Positions 57,400-64,000 of a stretch of 64,000 nucleotides of DNA are shown one piece after another. Position 1 is the stretch's first letter, and each line of letters opens with the position of its first letter. The position numbers and the translations under genes were made by a program. The notes below the pieces were generated by a model. The model was not told where the DNA came from. It did not search any database and worked only from the letters and a program-made list of their open reading frames with translations. This DNA comes from Pseudomonas neuropathica (GTDB lineage Bacteria > Pseudomonadota > Gammaproteobacteria > Pseudomonadales > Pseudomonadaceae). Location of the stretch: NCBI RefSeq assembly GCF_015461835.1, contig NZ_JACOPX010000005.1:62001-126000 (forward strand), written 5' to 3'.

Positions 57400-59903
57400 T
57401 GGCACGTTTGCCGCTGTTGCGTCTGTTCAGTCTCGCCATACGCCAACTCATGCGCGATGCCCGCGCCGGGGAATTGCGCGTGTTGTTCTTCGCGCTGGTG
57501 GTGGCGGTGGCGGCGAGTACCGCCATCGGTTATTTCGGCGCCCGTCTCAACGGCGCCATGATGCTGCGCGCGACCGAATTTCTCGGTGCCGATCTGGTGC
57601 TGGAGGGCAGCTCGCCAGCCCGTGAAGAACAGATCAGGAGTGGCACCGAGTTGCGTCTGAAGCATGCGCAAGTGGTGGAATTCTCTAGCGTCATCGCCAC
57701 CGACAATGGCATTCAGTTGTCGAGTATCAAAGCCGTCGACCGTGCCTATCCGTTGCGCGGCGAACTGAAGAGCGCACCCGCGCCTTTCGCTACCGAAGAA
57801 ACCGGTGGCGAACCGCAACCCGGCGAAGCCTGGGTCGAGGCACGCCTGCTGACTGCACTGGATCTGAAAATCGGCGACAGCATTGATGTCGGTATGAAGA
57901 CGTTGAAACTGGCCCGCGTGCTGACGTATGAACCGGATCGCGCCGGCAACTTCTACAGCCTCACGCCGCGGGTGATGATCAACCTCGACGACCTCGCGGC
58001 CACCGGCGTGGTGCAACCCGGCAGCCGCGTGAGTTACCGCGAGCTGTGGCGCGGTGAACCGCAGGCGCTGGAAACCTATCGGCAACTGATCAAACCCGGG
58101 CTCGCAGCGAATCAGCGGATTCAGGATGCCCGCGATGGCAACCGGCAGATTGGCGGTGCACTCGGTAAGGCCGAGCGCTATTTGAATATGGCTAGTCTGG
58201 TCGCCGTCTTGTTGGCCGGAGTGGCGGTGGCATTGTCGGCCAACCGTTTCGCCAGTCGCCGCTTCGATGCCAGTGCGTTGCTGCGCTGTCTCGGTCTGTC
58301 TCGTCGGGAAACCATGGTGCTGTTCAGTTTGCAACTGACTGTACTGGGGCTGCTCGCCGCGCTCAGCGGGGCCTTGCTCGGCTGGCTTGCGCAATTGGGG
58401 TTGTTCGCGCTGCTACATGATTTGCTGCCAAGCGATGTTCCACCGGGCGGTCTGTTTCCTGCTATTGCCGGGATCGGCACCGGGCTGGTCGCCCTGGCCG
58501 GTTTCGCCTTGCCGCCGCTGGCCGCATTGGGTCGTGTGCCGCCGCTGCGTGTATTGCGCCGCGACATGCTGCCGATTCCGTCGAGCACCTGGATGGTTTA
58601 CGGCGCCGCCCTGGGTGCGCTAGGCCTGATCATGTGGCGCCTGAGCCTCGATCTGCTGCTGACATTCGCTCTGCTCGGCGGTGGCGTGGTCGCCGCGTTG
58701 GTATTGGGTGGTTTGCTGCTGTTGTTGCTGCAAAGCCTGCGACGGATGCTCGCCCGCGCTTCGCTGCCATGGCGCTTGGGCCTGGGCCAGTTGCTGCGGC
58801 ATCCGTTGGCAGCGGCCGGTCAGTCGCTGGCTTTCGGCCTGATTCTGTTGTCGATGGCATTGATCGCCCTGCTGCGCGGCGAATTGCTCGACACCTGGCA
58901 AAACCAGCTACCGAAAAACGCGCCGAACTACTTCGCCCTGAATATTCTGCCGGCAGATAAACAGGCTTTCACCGATCACCTGATAAAAGTGTCCGCGCAA
59001 GCCGCACCTCTTTATCCGGTCGTACCCGGCCGATTGATCAGCATCAACGGCGAATCTGTGCAGCAAATCGTCAGCAAGGATTCGGCGGGAGATCGCGCTG
59101 TGCAGCGCGACTTGAGCCTGACCTGGGCGGCGGATTTGCCGGCGGGCAACAAGCTCACTGCCGGTGAGTGGTGGAAAGATCAGCCAACCGACGGTGTTCC
59201 CGGCGTATCGGTGGAAGGCAAAGTCGCCGAAAGCCTCAAGCTCAAACTCGGCGATCACATGGTGTTCAGTGTCGGCGGGGTCAACCGTGAAGCGAAGGTC
59301 ACCAGCCTGCGCGAGATCAACTGGGACAACTTCCAGCCGAACTTCTTCATGATCTTCCAGCCCGGTACGTTGAAGGATCTGCCGGCGACTTACCTGACCA
59401 GCTTCTATCTGGCCCCCGGCCATGATCAGCAGATCGTCGAACTGTCACGCACCTTCCCGGCGGTGACCATTCTTCAGGTCGAGGCGCTACTCGAACAGCT
59501 GCGCAGTATCCTCGCCCAAGTCACTTTGGCGGTCGAATATGTGTTGTTGTTTGTGTTGGCGGCGGGTATGGCCGTGCTGTTTTCCGGCTTGCAGTCGACG
59601 CTGGATGAACGTATCCGCCAAGGTGCGTTGTTGCGTGCATTGGGCGCGGAGCGGCAGTTGCTGATCAAGGCGCGGCGCATCGAATTCGGTCTGCTCGGTG
59701 CAGTCAGTGGTTTGCTCGCCGCGATCGGCTCGGAAGTGGTGAGTCTGGTGTTGTATCGCTACGCGTTCGACCTGCCGTGGCACCCGCATCCGTGGCTCTT
59801 GGTGCTGCCGTTGATTGGCGCGGCGTTGATTGGCGGTGCAGGCGTGTTCGGTACGCGCCGGGCACTCAATGCAAGTCCACTGACAGTGTTGCGTGAGGGT
59901 TGA
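57399..59903 (+). CDS. FtsX-like ABC permease (YbbP-like)
   Basis: The 834-residue membrane protein begins with a transmembrane helix (LRVLFFALVVAVAASTAIGYFG), then a large periplasmic domain (about 60-240). Two FtsX-type clusters follow, one centred near residues 265-380 and one at the C-terminus (about 700-830), with extra helices between. This ten-helix, duplicated FtsX form is the YbbP type. Its substrate is unknown, probably a hydrophobic or lipid-linked compound. It overlaps the ATPase stop by one base. Confidence 0.92.
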   Translation: MARLPLLRLFSLAIRQLMRDARAGELRVLFFALVVAVAASTAIGYFGARLNGAMMLRATEFLGADLVLEGSSPAREEQIRSGTELRLKHAQVVEFSSVIATDNGIQLSSIKAVDRAYPLRGELKSAPAPFATEETGGEPQPGEAWVEARLLTALDLKIGDSIDVGMKTLKLARVLTYEPDRAGNFYSLTPRVMINLDDLAATGVVQPGSRVSYRELWRGEPQALETYRQLIKPGLAANQRIQDARDGNRQIGGALGKAERYLNMASLVAVLLAGVAVALSANRFASRRFDASALLRCLGLSRRETMVLFSLQLTVLGLLAALSGALLGWLAQLGLFALLHDLLPSDVPPGGLFPAIAGIGTGLVALAGFALPPLAALGRVPPLRVLRRDMLPIPSSTWMVYGAALGALGLIMWRLSLDLLLTFALLGGGVVAALVLGGLLLLLLQSLRRMLARASLPWRLGLGQLLRHPLAAAGQSLAFGLILLSMALIALLRGELLDTWQNQLPKNAPNYFALNILPADKQAFTDHLIKVSAQAAPLYPVVPGRLISINGESVQQIVSKDSAGDRAVQRDLSLTWAADLPAGNKLTAGEWWKDQPTDGVPGVSVEGKVAESLKLKLGDHMVFSVGGVNREAKVTSLREINWDNFQPNFFMIFQPGTLKDLPATYLTSFYLAPGHDQQIVELSRTFPAVTILQVEALLEQLRSILAQVTLAVEYVLLFVLAAGMAVLFSGLQSTLDERIRQGALLRALGAERQLLIKARRIEFGLLGAVSGLLAAIGSEVVSLVLYRYAFDLPWHPHPWLLVLPLIGAALIGGAGVFGTRRALNASPLTVLREG

Positions 59904-59937
59904 TAGACTCAAGCGGTCTTAATCACAAGAAGTTGCC

Positions 59938-60435
59938 ATGAGCCGTTATCGCCCTCCCCGCACCGCCGGCACCGCGCTGATCACCCCTGAAGGTGAAGCG
60001 CGGATGCGCGCCGAATTCCATGAATTGTGGCATGTGCGCCGCCCGCAAGTGACGCAATCGGTCAGCGAGGCCGCGGCTCAGGGCGATCGCTCGGAGAACG
60101 CCGAGTACACCTATGGCAAGAAGATGCTGCGCGAAATCGACAGTCGCGTACGCTTTCTGACCAAACGCCTGGAAGCTCTGAAAGTCGTCAGCGAAAAACC
60201 CAGCGACCCGAACAAGGTCTACTTCGGCGCCTGGGTGACTATCGAAGACGAAGACGGCAAGCAATCGCGCTACCGCATCGTCGGCCCCGATGAACTGGAT
60301 CTGAAACTGGGCCTGATCAGCATTGACTCGCCACTGGCCCGCGCCTTGATCGGCAAGGCGCTGGATGCAGAAGTCCGGGTGCAGACGCCGACCGGCGAGC
60401 AGTTCGTTTACATCGTCGCCATCGACTATCCGTAA
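59938..60435 (+). CDS. greB: Transcript cleavage factor GreB
   Basis: The 165-residue protein has an N-terminal coiled coil with the acidic tip region [24 protein letters not shown] (Asp and Glu that reach the RNA polymerase active site) and the C-terminal FKBP-like domain ([29 protein letters not shown]). The basic patch of GreB and its length separate it from GreA. It lies 34 bp downstream of the permease gene. Confidence 0.94.
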   Translation: MSRYRPPRTAGTALITPEGEARMRAEFHELWHVRRPQVTQSVSEAAAQGDRSENAEYTYGKKMLREIDSRVRFLTKRLEALKVVSEKPSDPNKVYFGAWVTIEDEDGKQSRYRIVGPDELDLKLGLISIDSPLARALIGKALDAEVRVQTPTGEQFVYIVAIDYP

Positions 60436-60441
60436 AGCGAA

Positions 60442-60750
60442 TCAGCGGCGGGTGATCAGTCCCTGCCGCGCAACGCGCACCAGTTGCTTGATCATCTCCG
60501 GCGCATCGTCAGTGCTCGGCGTCTGAATCACCGCCAGATCAAAACTGTCACTGGCAAAACGTGACAGCGACTCGCCGTCTTCAACGAACTGGATCAGGAA
60601 CGCGGCAGGACCGCCACTGCGCCGTGGCCAGCCATCGAGATAACGCAACAGTGTCGGCTGATGTTTGCCGCCAAGGAGGATTTTCGGGTTGCGCTGGGTG
60701 ATATGCGCCGTGATCGGTGCGGGACGTGCTGGAGGGCGTAGTGCATTCAT
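60442..60750 (-). CDS. Small protein of unknown function near greB
   Basis: The 102-residue protein from ATG 60750 has an N-terminal basic segment and then GQ-free motifs LLRYLDGWPRRSGGPAAFLIQFVEDGESLSRFASDSFDLAVIQTPS. That block looks like a degenerate SAM-binding (methyltransferase) strand-loop, but no complete domain is visible. It is convergent with greB, 6 bp from its stop. Confidence 0.55.
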   Translation of the reverse strand: MNALRPPARPAPITAHITQRNPKILLGGKHQPTLLRYLDGWPRRSGGPAAFLIQFVEDGESLSRFASDSFDLAVIQTPSTDDAPEMIKQLVRVARQGLITRR

Positions 60751-60954
60751 CGTGTCGTGTCTCTGCCTCAAAAGTCTGCATGGCAGGTGAGAGGCAACAC
60801 CGAACCAGCGCTTTAGCGGTATTTCGAAGCCCTGTTCCGGCTTCTGACGGCAACTGTTGAAGTCACCTGGCGCCCCGCAAGTAGCTGTTTAAATCGGCGC
60901 ATGGGCAACATCCTAGAGAACGTGACCGATCAGTGTCAAGAATCAGCCGCAACA

Positions 60955-60984
60955 AAAAAGGCCCGCACAATGCGGGCCTGTTCC
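60955..60984 (-). terminator. Terminator of doxX
   Basis: An AGGCCCGCA/TGCGGGCCT stem (60959-60979) is followed on the minus strand by a T-run. Confidence 0.85.
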
Positions 60985-60998
60985 TTGAGCCAGAGCGC

Positions 60999-61433
60999 TT
61001 AACCGGCGATGGCGCGGTCCACCGAGAGCTTGCCGGCGCCTTCGATCAGGACGGCGAGGCTGCCACCGAGCAGAGCCAGGGCGAACTCGTAACCGTTGTT
61101 GGCCATAAACAGACCGTTGCTGATGTGAACGGTGAAGATCGCCACCAGCGACAGAAAGGTCAGACCCAATGCTGCCGGACGCACCAGCAGGCCAATGATC
61201 AACGCCAGGCCAGCGAAGAATTCGGTACCGCCCGCCAGCGTCGCCATCAGGTAGCCCGGGTGCAGACCGATGCTGTCCATGTACTGCGCGGTGCCCGCCA
61301 AACCGTAACCACCAAACAGACCGAAGAGTTTTTGCGAACCGTGAGCCGCAAAGATTACGCCGACAGCGATGCGCAGGATGGTCAGACCGTAGCCAGCGCG
61401 GGTGAACAGTACTTTGTTGATCAGAGAGCTCAT
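60999..61433 (-). CDS. DoxX-family membrane protein
   Basis: The 144-residue protein has four membrane helices and the family marks LRIAVGVIFAAHGSQKLFGLFGG and GGTEFFAGLALIIGLLVRPAALGL. DoxX proteins are redox-associated membrane partners of uncertain function. The gene stands alone and is followed by a terminator. Confidence 0.9.
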   Translation of the reverse strand: MSSLINKVLFTRAGYGLTILRIAVGVIFAAHGSQKLFGLFGGYGLAGTAQYMDSIGLHPGYLMATLAGGTEFFAGLALIIGLLVRPAALGLTFLSLVAIFTVHISNGLFMANNGYEFALALLGGSLAVLIEGAGKLSVDRAIAG

Positions 61434-61545
61434 GGGGCGTTCCTTGTTTTTGCGAGAAGTTATGTGTGTTGGTTGGCCGCTATATTAATCAATAAATTTC
61501 ATGTTAAAAGCGCAAATATTTCGCCATAACAATCGATTTATTAGA

Positions 61546-62967
61546 TCATTTCCGTGAGACGACTTTTTGCGCCCCGGGCTCCAACGACTCCCGCTCCCGG
61601 TCGAACGCCAAGTAATACTTGTTCACGCTATTAACATAGCTGACCGGCCCCATTCCTACCTGCTCCATGGCAATGCGTTCGACCTGGAAGAACCACTGAT
61701 TGGGGTTCAGTCCACGCCGCCGGGCTTCAGCGCGCATGCCCTGCACGCGCTCGGGGCCGATGTTGTAGGCCGCCAACGTGAAAGCCATGCGTTCACGTTC
61801 ATTGAGCTTGGGACTGTTGAAGAACTTGCGGCGGATCATCGCCAGGTACTTGGCCCCGGCCTGCACATTCGCATCGAGATTCTGAATGTTGTTCACGCCG
61901 ACTCGCTGAGCGGCAGAAGGCGTGATCTGCATCAGCCCGGTCGGACCACTGCCGCTGCGGGCATTGGGTTGCAAGCGTGACTCCTTAAACGCCAGTGCGG
62001 CCAGATTCAGCCAGTCCATGTTCTGCGCGTCGGCATGCTTTTGCAGGGTCGGGCGCAGTTTTTCCAGGCGCTGGCGATCAGCCTTGGCCAAGGGATAGTG
62101 GACTTGATAAAGACGGCGATAGATGCGCAAAAACGCCGCATCTTCATTGGATGGCTTCTTGTAACCGCCGAGAAAGCGATCGATGCTCGCGCGCAACATC
62201 GAGGCGTCGCGGCGCACGAACCAGTACTCCTCGCCCGGTTCGCTGATTATCAGTTGCCGGTCAAACCGCAGCTTCGACAGGATCTTGCCCCAGCGCTCGG
62301 CGATGGGTTGCTCGACGATGGTCAGGTGGAAAATGCCACCCTGCACCATCTCCAGCACGTCTTCGACCGCCAGGGTCGGATCGACCCATTCGATCTTGAT
62401 CGGCGCCAGTTTGTGCAACGCCAGTTTCTGATTGAGCTGACTGACCGCCTCCCCCGCCGCACTGCCGGTCGGCAACGCCAGGGTTTTACCGGAGAGCTGC
62501 TCGACCTTGGTGTAGCGCCGTTCGCCCTTGATCCCGACCAGCACCAGCGGCACGTTGCTGGCGATTGGTTCGCTACTGGCCACGGCGTAGCCCGATTGCA
62601 GATCGAGCAGTTCGCCCGGCGCGACCAGATCACCCTCGCCCCGCTGCAAGGCGCCGAGCAGTTGATCCTTGGCTTTGGGAATGATCTTGAGGGTGATTTC
62701 CTGACCATCGCGGGCATGGCCGTTGAGGTATTGCTCGAAGGCGCGCAGGCGATGGTATTCGACGCCGATGGCCTGACCCTGGACTTCGCCGGAGCTGTTG
62801 CGGCTCTGATTGACCAGCACCCGCAATACGCGGCTGCTGCGAATCTCGGACAAGTCGCGCACCTTGGCCGCCGGCACGGCTTGCAGCGGCCCGGGCAGGC
62901 GCGCAACCGCCGTCATCGGCAGTAGCAGCGAGCCACACAACAGGAGCAAAACCGAGGGACGAACCAT
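61546..62967 (-). CDS. mltF: MltF-like membrane-associated lytic transglycosylase
   Basis: The 473-residue protein has a signal peptide (MVRPSVLLLLCGSLLLPMTAVA), a SBP_bac_3 domain (about 35-285; LRVLVNQSRNSSGEV to EPGEEYWFVRRD) and a C-terminal SLT lysozyme domain (about 300-460) with catalytic Glu in LAFKESRLQPNARSGSGPTGLMQITPSA. This is the MltF architecture, which cleaves peptidoglycan to anhydro-muropeptides. GGAG lies 5 bp upstream of ATG 62967; ATG 63000 is an alternative without a ribosome site. Confidence 0.9.
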   Translation of the reverse strand: MVRPSVLLLLCGSLLLPMTAVARLPGPLQAVPAAKVRDLSEIRSSRVLRVLVNQSRNSSGEVQGQAIGVEYHRLRAFEQYLNGHARDGQEITLKIIPKAKDQLLGALQRGEGDLVAPGELLDLQSGYAVASSEPIASNVPLVLVGIKGERRYTKVEQLSGKTLALPTGSAAGEAVSQLNQKLALHKLAPIKIEWVDPTLAVEDVLEMVQGGIFHLTIVEQPIAERWGKILSKLRFDRQLIISEPGEEYWFVRRDASMLRASIDRFLGGYKKPSNEDAAFLRIYRRLYQVHYPLAKADRQRLEKLRPTLQKHADAQNMDWLNLAALAFKESRLQPNARSGSGPTGLMQITPSAAQRVGVNNIQNLDANVQAGAKYLAMIRRKFFNSPKLNERERMAFTLAAYNIGPERVQGMRAEARRRGLNPNQWFFQVERIAMEQVGMGPVSYVNSVNKYYLAFDRERESLEPGAQKVVSRK

Positions 62968-63203
62968 CCACTCTCCGGAAAGAATACGGGGCGATTTCAT
63001 CGTTAAACCGTCGAAATCACCGACGAAAACAGAGCGCCATGAGCGCTGGCAACGTGCGAGAGACTGGCACAGTAATGGCACTTCTACCAAACCGGTCTGC
63101 GTCGCGGCATCAACAGACAGCTATAACTCGTTGTAGTTCTTGGCTTTTCTTATGAATCTACAGCTCTGGTATGCTTTCCGGCCTTCGGCCCGAGGTAGCA
63201 ACC

Positions 63204-64000
63204 ATGCAACTCATCGATATCGGCGTCAACCTGACCAACCCCAGTTTCGCCGACAAACATCAGGCCGTACTCGATCGCGCCTATGCCGCGGGCGTGTGCC
63301 AACTGGTGCTGACCGGCACCAGCGTCGAGGGCAGCGAGCAAGCCCTGGAGCTGTGCCAGCAACTCGATGAAAGCGGCCAGCGACTGTTCGCCACTGCCGG
63401 TATTCATCCGCATTCGGCCAGTGACTGGAACGCTGACAGCGCGCGCCGCCTGCGCAGTTTGCTGAAGGAATCCAATGTGGTCGCGGTGGGTGAATGCGGG
63501 CTGGATTTCAACCGGGATTTCTCGCCGCGCCCACAGCAGGAGAAAGTCCTTGAGGAACACTTGGCGCTAGCCGTTGAACTGCAAATGCCGGTGTTCCTGC
63601 ACGAGCGCGATGCCAGCCAGCGTTTGCTGGAAATATTGAAAGACTTCCGCGATCACCTGCCCGCCGCTGTGGTGCATTGCTTCACCGGTGAGCAAAAAGC
63701 CCTGTTCAGCTATCTCGATCTGGATCTGCACATCGGCATCACCGGTTGGATCTGCGATGAGCGCCGGGGTACGCATTTGCATCCACTGGTGAAAGAGATC
63801 AAGCGTGGACGGTTGATGCTGGAAAGCGATGCGCCGTATCTGCTGCCGCGCACGCTCCGACCAAAACCGAAAAACGGCCGCAATGAGCCGGCATATCTGA
63901 CTGAAGTGCTGCGTGAGGTGGCGTTGCATCGCGGCGAGACCGAGGAAGATCTGGCGGCGCATACCACCGCGTGCGCCCGGGCGTTTTACAACCTCCCCCC
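63204..64000 (+). CDS. tatD: TatD-family metal-dependent hydrolase (cut by the window end)
   Basis: The gene runs off the right edge after 265 codons, close to the usual TatD length of about 265. It shows [69 protein letters not shown] and [12 protein letters not shown], the metal-binding residues of TatD 3'-5' DNase. Substrate-type assignment rests on this motif set. GAGG at 63192-63195 sets the start at ATG 63204. Confidence 0.92.
   Translation, partial: MQLIDIGVNLTNPSFADKHQAVLDRAYAAGVCQLVLTGTSVEGSEQALELCQQLDESGQRLFATAGIHPHSASDWNADSARRLRSLLKESNVVAVGECGLDFNRDFSPRPQQEKVLEEHLALAVELQMPVFLHERDASQRLLEILKDFRDHLPAAVVHCFTGEQKALFSYLDLDLHIGITGWICDERRGTHLHPLVKEIKRGRLMLESDAPYLLPRTLRPKPKNGRNEPAYLTEVLREVALHRGETEEDLAAHTTACARAFYNLP

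Overview
The window reads as a chromosomal segment of a fluorescent Pseudomonas (P. fluorescens group). The GC content is about 60%, gene starts carry strong GGAG/AGGAG sites, and the marker proteins are those of Pseudomonas: OprI lipoprotein, EF-P with the EarP arginine rhamnosyltransferase, an OspR/Gpx/MsrB block, a SagS-type hybrid kinase, and REP sequences of the 'GCGAGCAGGCTCGCTCC' family. I see no rRNA, tRNA, CRISPR array, insertion sequence or prophage. Most of the window is core genome. Gene-order comparisons with P. aeruginosa PAO1 are from memory.

Layout. 1-4.8 kb: the 5' part of cheV, a small helical protein, a two-component pair (DesK/NarX-type kinase and NarL-type regulator), a YegS-like lipid kinase and a small membrane protein. 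4.8-9.4 kb: molybdopterin genes (moeA, moaB, mobA), a YgdI/YgdR lipoprotein, a pseudouridine synthase, a small gene behind a near-perfect LexA box, and a glutaredoxin-like protein. 9.5-16.5 kb: a CPA2 antiporter, an ammonium transporter, a stress-type membrane trio (DUF883, YqjE, YqjK-like), an EAL phosphodiesterase and dgt. 16.8-24.1 kb: a BvgAS/RocA2-RocS2-like phosphorelay followed by a large Cache/HAMP/HD-GYP protein whose catalytic domain carries an unusual insertion. 24.1-32 kb: fRMsr, a DUF815 ATPase, the sagS-like hybrid kinase, ospR-gpx, msrB, alaA and htpX, which is a redox and stress neighbourhood. 32-41 kb: tpm, an extradiol dioxygenase, deaD, a crotonase, a spermidine-synthase-like protein, class II DAHP synthase, a YcaQ glycosylase and a DUF1127 protein. 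41-47 kb: two LysR regulators flanking a TauE/SafE exporter, ohrR-ohr, efp and earP. 47-54 kb: a GreA/B-like protein, cysB, a universal stress protein, a 5'-nucleotidase, a PanE-like reductase, a thioredoxin, a PilZ protein, class I DAHP synthase and a GNAT. 54-64 kb: oprI, an L,D-transpeptidase, tesA divergent from a YbbAP-like ABC exporter, greB, doxX, an MltF-like transglycosylase and a tatD gene that runs off the end.

How the genes work together. Three themes recur. (1) c-di-GMP and lifestyle signalling: the EAL, HD-GYP and PilZ proteins, the SagS-like kinase and the Roc-like phosphorelay. (2) Peroxide and thiol stress: OspR-Gpx, MsrB, fRMsr, OhrR-Ohr, thioredoxin and glutaredoxin, with recognisable MarR-type palindromes in front of gpx and ohr. 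(3) Translation and transcription support: EF-P/EarP, GreB and a GreA/B-like protein, and DeaD with a long leader. Nothing here is a wholly new multi-gene system. The most unusual items are the HD-GYP protein with a split HD core next to the Roc-like relay, the LexA-controlled small protein, the head-to-head thioredoxin/PilZ starts that share one CATG, and several unassigned palindromes in front of signalling genes.
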